DNA from: Rhyacophila brunnea
Taxonomy: Eukaryota > Arthropoda > Insecta > Trichoptera > Rhyacophilidae
Length of the DNA: 64,000 nt
Assembly: GCA_022495005.1 (NCBI GenBank)
Contig: JAGYXB010000101.1
Span: forward strand, 310,001 to 374,000
Direction of reading: 5' to 3'
The notes below the pieces were generated by a model, which worked only from the letters and a program-made list of their open reading frames with translations, was not told the origin of the DNA and did no database searches. This document shows, in pieces, positions 45,829 to 58,021 of the stretch (the first letter of the stretch is position 1; every line of letters starts with the position of its first letter). The translations under genes and the position numbers were made by a program.

Positions 45829-46309
45829 CAAGTAAAGTATGTGCCTCGCTGAGTAGTGTAGTAGTGACGGCGCGTCGTGTGCCCCCAAGCGTAAAACTGC
45901 CTGCCCGGCGTAGTAATATCTAAAAATAACTATACGTACTTGCACACTCTGTCCTGAAAAAATACGCTCTTACCTCATTCGTATTCATGAAACTTTTGCC
46001 AGAATATAGCGAGGATTAAGTTTATTATTTCGGATGGTTAGGGTCACGGGACCCTTGGTTATTTCATTATCATACTTTTCTCCTATTCTTCGTATTGTTG
46101 CCATGGTTTTTCATACAAGGTATAGGTAGTAAGTATTACAATTATTGATCAAATAAGGTTTATCTTTTACCTACCGTGTGCATATTTTCTTGTTGAAACA
46201 ATTGGCAATCTAAGAAAAAAATATCCGTCAATTTAAGGGCAATTTTTGGGCGTTCGCCGTTAGTGTTACTGTCAGAAATAATAAAAACTTCTTCTTTCAC
46301 TATGTACTG
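45829..46309. other. Non-coding spacer
   Basis: A GC-richer patch at 45865-45915 was noted. No gene is supported. Confidence 0.4.
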
Positions 46310-46770
46310 CAGTGGCGAAGGGTGACTTTTGGAAAGAGGTAGGCTGTGGAGTAACCACGCTTGTCAGATATATTTTCGGAAAATTAGAAGATAACCCTAT
46401 ATTACTACTGATGAATAGGTACACTAAATCGACGAAATTTCAAAAGCTCAATTAGTTTGATATAATTAGTTTATAAATAAGCAATTAGATTGAATTATGT
46501 ATTTTCCTAAACATTTATAAACGTAACATTATATTATCTATCATCTTTTAAAATATCCGTTGTTGTGTATAATATGTTCCATAACAATTTATAATTTAAC
46601 CCGTAAAACTAGACATTTTAAAATACTTCTATATTTAAAACATAGACTTAAATATAAATAACTGTTAAATAAAAATCGCGAGATAAATTATTTTATATTT
46701 TTAACAACAATCAATATTTATATGTGATTGAATCCCATAGAAATTATTTTTTAAATTATCTTCTTATTAA
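46310..46770 (+). mobile_element. Inverted arm of the 47354 family
   Basis: CAGTGGCGAAGGGTGACTTT and about 460 bp that follow are the reverse complement of 47757-48213, including AGGTAGGCTGTGGAG, GTACACTAAATCG-like, AACAACAATCAATATTTATA and TGATTGAATCCCATAG-like words. Its left flank ATGTACTG does not match the right flank of the 47354 element. So it is a second, truncated family member in opposite orientation, or half of a larger rearranged element. Confidence 0.72.
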
Positions 46771-47345
46771 TAATTATTTTGAATAAATGTGAACCTGATT
46801 TTGGAATAAAAAGCCAGACAGTGACTGGCGTTAGTGGCGTCACGTGACTAAACACGCATACAAACTACATCTTAAATAAAATTCCCATCGAATATTTCAT
46901 AATATAGTTGAATCCAGACGGCGCTAGTTATGGTTATAAACCGTACTAAATTATAAAATAAAACTAAGTACTTCTAAATTCTGACGATAGCTGAGCGGAT
47001 GAAAATTTACAATCATGTATTCAATTAAAAACAAGTAGCTATTTGCCAGATATAGTAAAGCTATCAAAAGCGATGCATGGGGGTAGTTCTAATAATCTTG
47101 AACTTTCCCCCCCTAAAAATCCATATCCAATGTATATTACATATATGCGGCTCTTTGGTACCTTGTTATCCTGTTTCCTTGACAATTTGCCTCTTCTCAC
47201 TTGACAAACTGCCGACCCCTGACATAAGATGACGACTGTAAAAAATGCCGTTCTGTTTCAATGGCGCCTACTTAAAAATATTATTTTTTCTATGGTTAGA
47301 AATGCCATCGAGTGCCATTAAATAATGTTCATTAAGTCTTTCTCT
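46771..47345. other. Sequence between the two inverted family members
   Basis: It holds CCCCCCCTAAAAATCC-like and CTTGACAATTTGCC/CTTGACAAACTGCC words. No gene is supported. Confidence 0.4.
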
Positions 47346-47353
47346 GTTCCAGG

Positions 47354-48213
47354 CAGTGGCGAAGACTCCATACTAGGCGATTATTTAAAGCCTACCTTCT
47401 TAAGAAAAATATTTTTGAATTTAAATTGACATTTTGAATAATAATTTCACATAATAATATATTCAATATGCCCAACGACATCTATCGTATAATTGTCAAA
47501 ATAATTTTACGATCTTCTCCACTATTTCAATAAGCACCATTTATGGCATGTCTCGAAGGTTTAAAAAAAATAAGCGACATCTCGTTTCGCTTCACATATT
47601 GTATGGATTACGTTCGCGTGAATCGAAAACTTTTTTCTCATGAAGTTTGTTTCTCATAATTTCAAGACGTCTGCGGCGGCCCATATAGGTAAGCTATTTA
47701 AGGAGCGCTTACATTTTACGTAAGTGCACATTTATTCAAAATAATTAATAAGATAATTTAAAAAAATAATTTCTAGGGATTCAATCACATATAAATATTG
47801 GTTGTTGTTAAAAATAATAAATAATTTATCTCGTGATTTTTATTTGTCAGATAGTTTATTCATAGACTAAGACAATTTATTCAGCCAATTATGTAAGTTG
47901 AAATCTGATATTGTATCTAAGTCTGTGTTTTAAATATAGAAGTAAATTATAAATTGTTATGGAACAGATTCACAACAACGGATATTTTCAATATATTTTG
48001 AGCGTATCTTGCGTTTATATTTAAGAAAATACATAATTCAAATTAATTGCTTAATTTTATACCATCAGTGAGCTTTTGAAATTTCATCGGTTTTGTGTAC
48101 CTACCTATTCATCAGTAGTTATGTCGGATTATCTTCTTATTTCCCGTAAATACATCTAACAAGTGTTCTTTCTCCACAGCCTACCTGTTTCCAAAAGTCA
48201 CCCTTCGCCACTG
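47354..48213. mobile_element. hAT-like MITE with CAGTGGCGAAG ends, 860 bp
   Basis: Ends CAGTGGCGAAGACTCC and (reverse complement) CAGTGGCGAAGGGTGAC carry a perfect 8-bp duplication GTTCCAGG (47346-47353 and 48214-48221). The terminal motif resembles family I. No coding capacity was found. Confidence 0.85.
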
Positions 48214-48221
48214 GTTCCAGG

Positions 48222-50114
48222 TATTTATAGTAGTCCGCTGCTCTATGAAAACTTCCCCAATCTCCATGCACAAATTTTCAGCCACTAGTTTTTCGCAACC
48301 ATGTACATCTGTCGATATGTATATTATAAATTATAAACTATACTAACTCGAAATGCCGTGCTCTTCAGTATTTGATAGCATTTTAAATTGCCTGTATGGT
48401 AAGTATGTAATTATAATAAATATTATGCAGTATATGTTGCAAGAAGAAAGCCGTGTTTGCGAATGTGCGCGATTGCTTCCGAATTCAGCATGGCATCTGG
48501 CAATCAGTTTCAATTGGCCCCGCGACTGCCGCGGTTTTGAGATGGAGCCAGTGTTGCCAGCAGTGTATTGCCTGGGGAGCGTGAAATAATAATAATAATA
48601 AATAAAAAAATAACAATAAAAAGCACGGACAACGTGACGGTAGCTAATGGCACATCGGTCGCTGTTGTAACCAAACTTGTAACCGGTAGCCGATTCGTTG
48701 AACAGCGCAGTTATTGACAACCAGCTGCACCGATGCCCTCCAAATATAATATTCAATTAGGTACCTTCATTAATTAATTTTATCAATTGGGCCAAGTGAA
48801 AAAGATCAATTGACAAATCAAAAAAAAAAATATTAATGCCAACTGCTAGGACAACCTTCAAATTAATTTAAAAAAAAATCTTTTGATTATTGTGATACTT
48901 GGGGCGGGGAATGGCAGGAAACTGAATACAATCCCGAATCGAGGGGTGGGTAAGTGACAAACGGCACTTTATTTTTAAACACATTTATTTCGGTACTAAT
49001 TATTATACATTGCGTCATGATAATTATGTAATATAAGCAGCAATGGAATTATTGATTTATATTTATAAAAAAAGGCAAAGAGAGTTAGGTACACTTTGAA
49101 TGGGATGCTTGTTCGTGTTCGCAAGGGTGACAGTCAACTGACCTTTCATCAGGTATGCAACAATGTCCGAAATCCAAGACTACGTTATTGGTTTTCGCCG
49201 CAAGGAGCGTGACAGGACAAGGACAATTTAAAATAAAATCAAACCCGCTCTGCTTTGGTCCATCGATCGCAACTAGAATAATATACCGATTCACACGTGT
49301 CATCGATCTATTATTACGATGATAAAATTATGTACCAACGGTCTTTTAAAGGCAGATTGGATATCGTCATTAACTTAGTCTATTCCCCATATTATTCGTC
49401 ACGCCTTTAAAAAGTTACCACTGTCACGTCTTGTCAAACCTTTGTCACAGAATCTTTAGCTAAGAAACTCGTATGTTATTCTGCCATGCTGTAGCAGTTC
49501 TTATTTCCTATTTAGCACTTTGTGGACTTTTTCTTCCACACAATCAATGAATGAGGTTTCAAGGCATTCTTAAGTTAAAATTATTCTTTGGAGTACTACG
49601 TACATTTCCCATCCCATTTCGATGCCGTCGCTAGAGAAAATATATGTTTTTGAATTTTATTGTTATTGGTTATCAGTTGTCAGTCACAGTGCATATTTTT
49701 AGTATTTCTACATTTAATTTAGGAACTGTTATATTTTGATTCAACGCTTTTACAACCGCGATTATAATCCTGCCGTATAAATGAATATTAAATATATTTC
49801 GTCACCCCAATACTACAACGAGATAACATGATTTTCACTGGTTTTGAGATAGTTATTGAATATGATTATACTTTATTTCCTTCTCTACAAAATGATAAAA
49901 CTAGGTAAGTCAGAAGTTGATGGGAACTGTAGTAATTTTGTGTTTGAAAATATTAGATAACTTTAAAATCATAAATGCATCAAATAAATAAAATACTATA
50001 TCTACAATATTTTTTCATACTTTTCGTATTTTCATATTTTTCATATGATTGAACATAATTTACAAGCACAATTTACCATTTGTTTTTAAATAATAATTAT
50101 AGCCTAGATTTATA
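48222..50114. other. Long stretch without supported gene
   Basis: An AAT microsatellite lies near 48587-48602. The 137-codon minus frame at 48343-48756 has no domain and spans the microsatellite. A 72-codon minus frame at 49085-49303 is Cys-rich near its end (NCPCP, HCC, DCHPC) and is followed by GATGAAAG then GTCAGT, a weak donor; a coding exon cannot be excluded but is not supported. Confidence 0.35.
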
Positions 50115-50229
50115 TTAAGGGGGAGGCTTCTACCTACCAGAGGCACATTACGCAATTACGGAATCTTATTTAGGTATGGTCCAAATATTTAAGCTCAATT
50201 TGATATAAATAAAAAGGATTTCAAGTTAT

Positions 50230-53200
50230 CATCATCATCATCATCATCAGCCTGAATCTATCCACTGCTGGATGAAGGCCTCTTCAAGTTGCTTCCACTT
50301 CTCTCGGTCCTGTGCATTGCGTTACCACGTACTTCCGCAGAACTTTATCATTTCATCGATCCAGCGGCCTCTAGGTCTACCTTGTGGACGTTTTGTACTT
50401 CTTGGATACCACTGGATGACTAGATTTGTCCAACGATTGTCTCTTCTTCGAGCTATGTGTCCAGCCCATCTCCATTTAAGGCTTTTAATAAACTCTATTA
50501 CATCGCAACCCCTTGTCTGCTTCCTTATCCACTCATTCCTCTTTTTGTCCTTTCGCGTTATGCCCAGCATGCACCTCTCCATACCACGTTGTGCTACTCT
50601 AAGTTTCTGGATCTCTCTTTTATTTAGGGTCCATGTTTCACACGCATATGTGATCACGGGAAGCACACACTGGTTGAACACTTTGCGCTTTAGGCACAGT
50701 GGAAGGTCACTTTTGAAGACATTATTCAGGCGGCCAAAAGCACTCCAGCCTAGCTTTACTCTGCGAACAATTTCATCAAATATACATCCATCTATAGATA
50801 CTTGTTGTCCCAGATAGATGTAGCTTTTCACCTGTTCGAGCTGAGTGCCATGAGGATCTCTTTTTGGACCGCAAAGCAGCTGAACATGACTTTCGTCTTT
50901 GTTACATTTATTTTCAAACCTACTTTGTTGCTTACTTCAGCGAGTTCCTGCATTCTGCTTTGGAGGTCTTCTGAGTCTTGCGAGAAAATTACCATGTCAT
51001 CGGCAAAGCGCAGATGACTCAGGTATTCTCCATTTATGGGGATCCTATTGTCATTCCAGTCAAGTTGCCTGAATAAGTCTTCAAGGGTAGCTGTAAATAG
51101 TTTAGGTGAGATTGTATCACCTTGTCGGACTCCTTTGCTGATAGGAAATCTGCGCGATGGTTTATGGAGATTTACAGATGCTGTTGCGCTACTGTATATA
51201 TTATTGAAAATATTTATATAGCGTCCAGGGATTCCTTGTTTTCTGAGTGAGTCGAGTATTGAACATTTCTTTATCGAATCAAACGCCTTCTCATAGTCTA
51301 TAAAACCCATGCATAGTGGCAGTTTGTATTCCTGGTACCGCTCTATGATTTCTCTGACGACTTGGATATGGTCCATAGTGCTGTATCCTCTAAATCCGGC
51401 TTGTTCTCTCGGTTGGTTCTCGTCTAGTACATTTTGCAGACGGTTTGAGAGAATTTTTGTGAACGTCTTGTAGAGAATAGGGAGTAGACTTATTGGACGA
51501 TAATTTGCTAGGTCTTCTCTGTCACCTTTTTTGTGAAGAATGACAATGTTGGCATTTTTCCATACCTCTGGGACATCCTCTTTGCATATGCAGGCTGTGA
51601 ACAATTGTGCAAGTACTTCATTTGCATCCTTTCCTGCTTTTTGAGGATATCTATCGTTAAACCGTCTTCCCCGGGGGCTTTCCCACTTTTCATGTAATTT
51701 AAAGCATGGGTTACTTCCCAGGATGTAATTTCGGGAGTATGGTCTTCCGAATTTCCATTTCTCTGAAGATCTAAGTCTATAGTCGTATTGTCAGTGTCAT
51801 CACTGTAGAGATCGCTGCAGAACTCTTCAACTCGGCTTAACAAGTGTTCCCAATTTCTGACGATAGAACCATCTTTTGCTTTTAGTGCTGTGATTTGACG
51901 TTTTCCTATCGACAAGCATTGCTTGTTTTTGTTTAAACTTCTGCCTGCTTTCACAATTGCTTGTATGCGGTTTACATTGAATTTACGAAGGTCTTCTCTA
52001 ATCTTCCTTCGGAGGGTTTTGCAAAGCGATGAAAACTCCATATCGTTTTGTGCCTGTCTATCGCTCTTGGTTTTCCTTCTCTGCTCCATAAGATTCAATG
52101 TTGCCTTCGAAAGCTTGGTGGAAGGTGTAACTTCTGAGCTTTTAACGCCTGTTTTTTCTGCACATTGTAGAATAATATTCGTTATATCCTCCGCGTTGGA
52201 TAGGGAAACGGTTTCGTTCTCATCTAAGAAAGCCGATAGTGCATTTTTGAGTTCATTTTGGAATTCAGTATTGTTCTGCAGGTATAAGCGAGCATTTGAC
52301 TTCTTCTGCAGTTTGGATCTTTCTGATTTGACGTTCAATCTTATCTTACATCTCACCATCCGGTGATCACTGCCGGTGTTAAACTGATTGATCACCTTAC
52401 AGTTTAAAAATGTATATTTTCTGTCAGTGAGGATGTAATCGATTTCGCTGGTCCTTCCTGTCGGGCTTCTCCACGTCCATTTACGTGTAGGTTTATGTTG
52501 AAAAAAGGAATTCATGATGTGAAGATTGTTGGTTTCAGCAAACTCCACAAGCATGTCCCCTCTACCATCCCTTGAGCCATGTCCGAAATGTCCGACCGCT
52601 ACGTCATCTCTTTGGTATGATCCAATACGTGCATTGAAATCTCCCATTATGATGTTGAAGTGGCATTTACTTTTATTTTTCAAGGATGTTATTTCCTCGT
52701 AAAACTCTTCCACTTTTTCATCAGGATAGCTCTGTGTCGGAGCATATACTTGCAAAATCTGAATGCGGTACCTAGCATTGATTTTAAGTATCACGCTTGC
52801 GACCCTGTCAGAAATGCAGTTGAACTCGACTATGCGGTCCCTCCAGGCTTTGTTGACAACAAATCCAACACCGCTCGTGCGTCCTTCATCGGTTCCTTTG
52901 GAGTACAGCACATGTCCGCTTTGTAAAGTAATAATACTCTCACCTTTACGCCTTACTTCGCTGAGTCCGACAACATCCCAGTGGATATTCCGGAGCTCTT
53001 CTTGAAACTCTACAAGTTTGGCATCGCTGGACAATGTTCTTGCGTTATATGTAGCAATGGTCATCTGTTGGCAGCCTTTTCCGGGTCTCCGGGGATTTTA
53101 GCACCCTCTGCCTTCCTTCGCTGATCGCTGCCGTGATCAGTATCAGGTTGGCCTCCGGAGAATGAGGGCCGGGTTCTAGAAGTTTTTGTTTTCATATGAA

Positions 53201-53510
53201 GGTTTTGGACATAACACACCACGCTGTCCAGACGGGTTGGTGTGTGGTTTTTCTGTCTGGGTGATCCTTCCCGTAGCCAAAGGTCTCTCGTTTTAAGGCG
53301 CCAGAGTTTCGCCTTGCACCCTTCTCTATTAGCTACAGATATTATGTTGCGTTATACAGCACATTATCTGCATTGCCCGGGGGACGCCACGCGGAGGCTA
53401 GAGATAGGATTTGCTGACTTTCTTGGACAGTGGCGTCTCAACATTTTTTAGAGGTATACCTATTGGCATCGGTATACATCATTGAGGCCATAGTCAGCCT
53501 TTGCCCACCA
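50230..53510 (-). mobile_element. Full-length RTE-type LINE, 3.28 kb
   Basis: It is flanked by a 9-bp duplication TCAAGTTAT (50221-50229 and 53511-53519). On its coding (minus) strand it ends in an ATG/GAT trinucleotide tail (TCATCA repeats at 50230-50249), the usual RTE 3' end rather than poly-A. The 3281-bp length equals a complete RTE. About 446 bp of 5' leader (53065-53510) precede the ORF. It is nested in the TTAA element 50115-53848. Confidence 0.9.
50247..53064 (-). pseudogene. RTE ORF: AP endonuclease plus reverse transcriptase
   Basis: The ORF would copy element RNA into DNA at a nick made by its own endonuclease. The first 518 codons (53064-51508) hold the AP-like endonuclease: TYNARTL, SEVRRKG, QVYAPTQ, GDFNARIG near 52620-52645 and SDHRMV near 52360. 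A one-base loss in an A-run near 51635 shifts the frame into the reverse transcriptase (51604-50828): NYRPISLLP, FIDYEKAFDS, GVRQGD and the catalytic FADDM at about 50994-51011. A second shift near 50870 leads to the C-terminal region (SYIYLGQ, LRVAQRGMERCMLG, KWRWAGHIARR). A TAA at 50322-50324 replaces a Gln codon just before the natural TGA at 50247-50249. The start ATG follows an in-frame stop about 14 codons upstream. It is inactive. Confidence 0.9.
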
Positions 53511-53848
53511 TCAAGTTATACACATTTATATTTTTTATGAAAATCGATGTTTTTTTAAAATAAATATAAAAAATATTAAAACTACGAATTAGTCAAAAAT
53601 CTTTACGAGGAAAAATTGAGCACTAAACTAAACTTTAATAATAAATATGATCATAAAATATAATGTAATAATAACGTAACTGTGTACACTGTAGGTAACA
53701 AATTCATATTTTTTTTACAATTATTGTAAGTTTAGCTTTGATTTAAAAAAATATTAATTATAATTGTAAATTATCAAAGAAATGTCTCAAATTGCAAGCT
53801 CCGTATTTTCCGCTAGGTGCCTCTGGTAGGTAGAAGCCTCTCCCTTAA

Positions 53849-55372
53849 TAAACTAAAGTTTAAATTTCATTTTCCCAACAATGACCAAATAATCAGAATC
53901 ATGAAGTTGTAGTATTGAGGTGACGATTTGAATTCGACAGAACACTCTAATAATGATGTTGTCATCAAAAATCGGTTACGTTTCAATATTGCCTGTAACC
54001 GGTTCTCCATCTCTGGCGACCACAATAAAATCGTAAAGAAGATAATGAAAAAAAATCTCGCTAATGCGCCAAGGCTGGTCCAGCGTCGCCGGCCGCCTCT
54101 CGAAGCGTACATTTTAAACGATTTTTTGTTGTTGTGATAACGTTGATAACATCAGACTGCACAGTCTAGTCTACGCTATGGACATATTTTTTGTATCCTA
54201 TCTCGGAATCAATCATCGCGGCGGTTTTATTATTATTATACTACGTCTGTATATGTACGTACTACGTGGTACATACTTACTCCATTAAAAAAACTGTTTG
54301 GTTCCGCAACGGATGATTGGGGTACAGTGTAACAGTGGTAAAGATTGGCTGTTGGTCGTAATCAATGACATTGGTCGTAATCGAAACAAAATAATATGCA
54401 TATTGGGACGACAGTAAAGTAAGGTATTATTTCGAAACTCAACTCACAGTGGAAATATTATACGCCCTTCCTAATTCTATTTACGAAATCGATAAAATGA
54501 TACAATGTAAGATGTTTAAGGGCGGCCGTGCTCAGCGTGGGTCAAAATGGAGCTTTTTTTTCTATTTTCAAAGCATGATCCTGGACATTCCTTAAACGTT
54601 GTAGATAATCTATTTATATACTTTTGAAGCCTTATTATCCTTTATATTTATTTTAAATATTTGATGACTGCATAAAATATTTTTATTACTTAAAACAGTA
54701 TTCTTTTAAACCTCTCGCTCTAATGTTTTAGAATATAGTCATATTTCAGTACATAAATGTGCAGTGGTGTTAAGATTTTTTACATTTATTAATTTTTAAA
54801 CGCATTTATAAAACCATCAGTATAATTTATGTCGACATTATTATAGTGAAAATTTACGATAAAAAATATATTGATAATCTCTGTGATCCCAAATTTGACA
54901 AGAATTAGGCATTTTATTATTCAAAAAATGGGCAAGATTAACACATTTGAAGATAATTCTAAAGATACTATTATAAGCTATGTCTTTGACCATTCAAGTG
55001 TGATAAACATCCTACGAATAATGATTGCTTTATAATAATTATTGACCTAAGAATAAGGTAGTGTTTTTTTGAAATACGCCATTTCTTTTGGCATTCCCCA
55101 GTAGTTAAGCTATAACATACGGCCGTAGCCATAAATTGACAAACTATAATTGAAGTAGGGAGTAAAATGACGTTAACGTGCGTGTTTGAACATGTACCGT
55201 TTAAAAAAATTCGGTTAGGTTAGGTTATCAAGTCGTCAGTGACTTTTGAAAGAACAAATAAATCCACCCTGCATTAAATTATTATTGTGTGACCGCTCAA
55301 TTCTTAGCGCATAGTCGATGTTATGGCATGTGGAGAAAATTAATTTATCAGTGGCGCATATCACACACACAC
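53849..55372. other. Long non-coding stretch
   Basis: No supported gene. GGTTAGGTTAGGTT occurs at about 55214. Overlapping opposite frames at 53867-54137 carry no domain. Confidence 0.4.
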
Positions 55373-55836
55373 CTTAAGTCCCGTTTACATGGTTCACTTT
55401 TGACGATCATCGCGGAGGAACCATTCGCAGTGACCCGTGTAAACGCATATCATCAACGAATCATCGAAAGTGATCATCCGGAATCAAAAGAGAATGAAGT
55501 TGAACTTGTTCTACTTTGGATAATTTTTTGATCACTGCAGATGATTCGTAGGTACGTAAACTGTCATTTTGAATAATTGAAAACAAACCGGTTAAATAGA
55601 TGTTCCTGCAGTCGACATCATATTTGATAGTACCTACATACTGATTGTAATACACAAAGTGTTGTTTTGTGGTTCTTGGTTGCTGCTTCTGCGATTTCTG
55701 CGTTCACTATTTCACTTGACGCCATTTTGGAACGAATCGAGTATTTCACTTTCAATGACAAGTGTAAACAAAAAGCGAATGCCTGAATCCCTGCGGAGGA
55801 TCATCCGCAGTGACTTGTGTAAATTAGTCTTTAGAT
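55373..55836. mobile_element. Inverted-repeat element, probable MITE
   Basis: The left part TAAGTCCCGTTTACATGG ... GCGGAGGAACCATTCGCAGT faces, inverted, GCGGAGGATCATCCGCAGTG ... TGTGTAAATTAGTCTTTA. Internal words AATCATCGAAAGTGATCATC and GATCACTGCAGATGATTC are also inverted relatives. No certain target duplication. The 55289 and 55461 frames overlap it on opposite strands. Confidence 0.55.
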
Positions 55837-56697
55837 GCGGCCCAATTTTGTGGGCTGCGTGACTTCGGGTGTATGAATGTATTATTATTAGGCAGTGCTT
55901 CCACGTCTAGTGTATTTTAACAGAATTGGGGCGCAAACGTAAATATTTTGAGAAATATTCCGAAGTATGACACAATATATGTATAATTCTGGTATGTAAT
56001 TATTGGACTTACGTTTACAGTGTGTTTTTATAATTTAGCAAATCTCTGAAATGTGTTATTATATTATTTGTATTTAATGCACAATATTAATGATAAGGTG
56101 GTGTGATTTTCGCCGCTTTTTAGTGATTTGCGGTATGATAGCTTTTATCCGTCACTGTGGTCGTGTGTACTGTATACATAGATACCATAGTTTTTTTGTA
56201 CAGAAGTGTCCATCCAGCACCACACGAAATTCAATGAGACAGAATAAAACACACAGGCATCCATAAGCAAAGTTCATTGGTGTAGATATAAACAAGTGGG
56301 CTTGGAATGCGGTCTCAAAAGCGCTACCAATGGCCGACTCAGAGTAAAAAGTTGTAGTACAATAATAAAAATAATGGTTTTAAGTTTTAAGGAACGTGTT
56401 GTCCCCGGTGAAAATAATGTTATCTCCTACTTATCAAGGTTTCAGTCGCGACTTCTCTTATGTACAAGTACAAGGGATTGATTGTCGACCTATATCGTGG
56501 ACAGGGCCGAATTTGATTGAAAATTTTTATATTCACTTCCTTGAATCTTTATACTAATCTTATAGTAGATATGAATGTATGATCGACCAACCTTTTCAAT
56601 GAATCAGTGTTTGTCAGTTATGTCAGTATATCACCAGGGTTGACGTTTATTTTCAGTCCTACTGTATGTTGGAAATTGGAAGTAATGAAAACCAATA
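55837..56697. other. Non-coding stretch
   Basis: No supported feature was seen. Confidence 0.4.
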
Positions 56698-56705
56698 ACT
56701 ATAAC

Positions 56706-57060
56706 CATGGCTGGGGGCCCGGGCTCAGAAGGGGCCCAGCGAGGCGAGTCGACCAGATAAGTGAGATAAACACTCATCACAAATTTGCTTTAATAGTAAA
56801 AAAAACTCGTCTCTCTTCAATAATATTATTATATAAAATTATGTGGTTGTACGATACAATTTTTAATTGTGTATCAATACTCGACTACTCCATAATTTAA
56901 ATGGATGTATTAAAATATACATATAATACAATATTTTATCGCATACACCATTTGGAAAATGTTACTGTAGAGCGTCACACTGCCTTTATCCTTAGTGATA
57001 GGTAGGGGGGGCCGCCAAAAATCCTATCTTGGGGGCCCGCTTCAGGATGTGGGGGCCATG
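56706..57060 (+). mobile_element. Family A hAT-like MITE, 355 bp
   Basis: It starts CATGGCTGGGGGCCCGGGCT and ends GGATGTGGGGGCCATG. The 8-bp duplication ACTATAAC is perfect (56698-56705 and 57061-57068). It is the most compact copy: the CCCCACAAGG...GGGCTCTAG block next to the left end is missing. Confidence 0.88.
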
Positions 57061-57307
57061 ACTATAACAATCAATGCTTTTATTTAAAAAAATCACATTG
57101 CTCTATTCAGTATTCTAAAGCCTAGTCCAGACCAAGAACATCTAAATATAATAAATAATATATGAAAAATGTTTTCCATCTGCGTCGGATAACCAATAAT
57201 AAAGGATTGTAAATATTCCTATAGAAATGTTCATCGAACTGATGTATCATGTTTGGACCAGGCATGATACAAGGTGACTTAACTTAAATAAAAGGTAGCA
57301 TAGTTAT

Positions 57308-57768
57308 GGTAACCGGACGAAACAGAACATGACAAAACAGAAAATGACAAGACAGAACAGTGACAAAACAGAACAGCCAAGGGAAAAATGAAACATTAAT
57401 TTTTGTCGAATCTATTTTGGTTAGGTTTGGTCATTATTTCGTTGTACCTAGTCGCCCAATCATTTTGAACATATTATATTGATTAAGATGAGATATCCTA
57501 AGCTTGCCGGCAACACCGAGTTAAGTCCCGTTTATTTGAGACTTTCTAGCGATTAGGAATGCAGAAATTAGGTAGATATATAATTTGATTTATTATGGCG
57601 TATTGAAAATCTGTGCTATTAAAAATCTATCAACATAATAGAGATAGGACAATTTCAATATTAAATTTATATTTTTCCTGAAAGGTCATAGTTATGTTTA
57701 TCGTTGTTCTATTTTGACACTGTTCTGTTTTGTCATGTTCTGTTTTATCATGTTCTGTTTTGTCATGG
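57308..57768. mobile_element. Family H element with ACAGAACATGACAAA arrays, copy 1
   Basis: Left GGTAACCGGACGAAACAGAA begins four units of a roughly 14-15-bp repeat ACAGAACATGACAAA. The right end holds about three inverted units TTTGTCATGTTCTGT. Between them AATTTTTGTCGAATCTATTT, TTGTACCTAGTCGCCCAATC and GAGTTAAGTCCCGTTTATTT match copy 2 at 60070. No transposase is present. Confidence 0.75.
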
Positions 57769-58021
57769 AACCCATATTTATTCACCATCCGGTCGTTTTT
57801 ACTTCAAATACTGTAATGCTGCATAATTAAAACGCGATATACATATATTACTTTCTTTAAAAATTACTTCATCGTAATTTGGACATTTACGTATGGACAA
57901 AAATGGCTGAAGTTTTGTTCGATGTTCCGTGAATGCTGACCGCATTTCAGGAATACCAACACTAGATACTAATGCTTCCAGGATGACTTGGAGATCCGGG
58001 GAGCGGGTCCAATATTTTTTC
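57769..58021. other. Spacer, possibly further mariner-derived sequence
   Basis: No recognisable frame was found before the mariner relic that starts at 58022. Confidence 0.35.

Larger units (their letters stand above)
50115..53848. mobile_element. TTAA-flanked inverted-repeat element hosting an RTE LINE
   Basis: TTAAGGGGGAGGCTTCTACC and CTACCAGAGGCAC on the left face GTGCCTCTGGTAGGTAGAAG and CCTCTCCCTTAA on the right, an inverted terminal repeat of about 30 bp. TTAA lies at 50115-50118 and 53845-53848. Without the LINE the element would be only about 440 bp, a TTAA-type (piggyBac-like) MITE. Confidence 0.8.

Noticed and set aside
46310..48213. Single 1.9-kb element with 460-bp terminal repeats
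   Set aside because: The outer flanks do not match, whereas 47354-48213 alone has a perfect 8-bp duplication; treated as two family members.
48343..48756. 137-codon minus-strand open frame
   Set aside because: It runs through an AAT microsatellite translated as a Tyr run, has an opposite 78-codon frame over it, and no domain; composition explains it.
50272..50817. 181-codon + frame and other + frames over 50.3-53.0 kb
   Set aside because: They are antisense shadows of the RTE coding strand.
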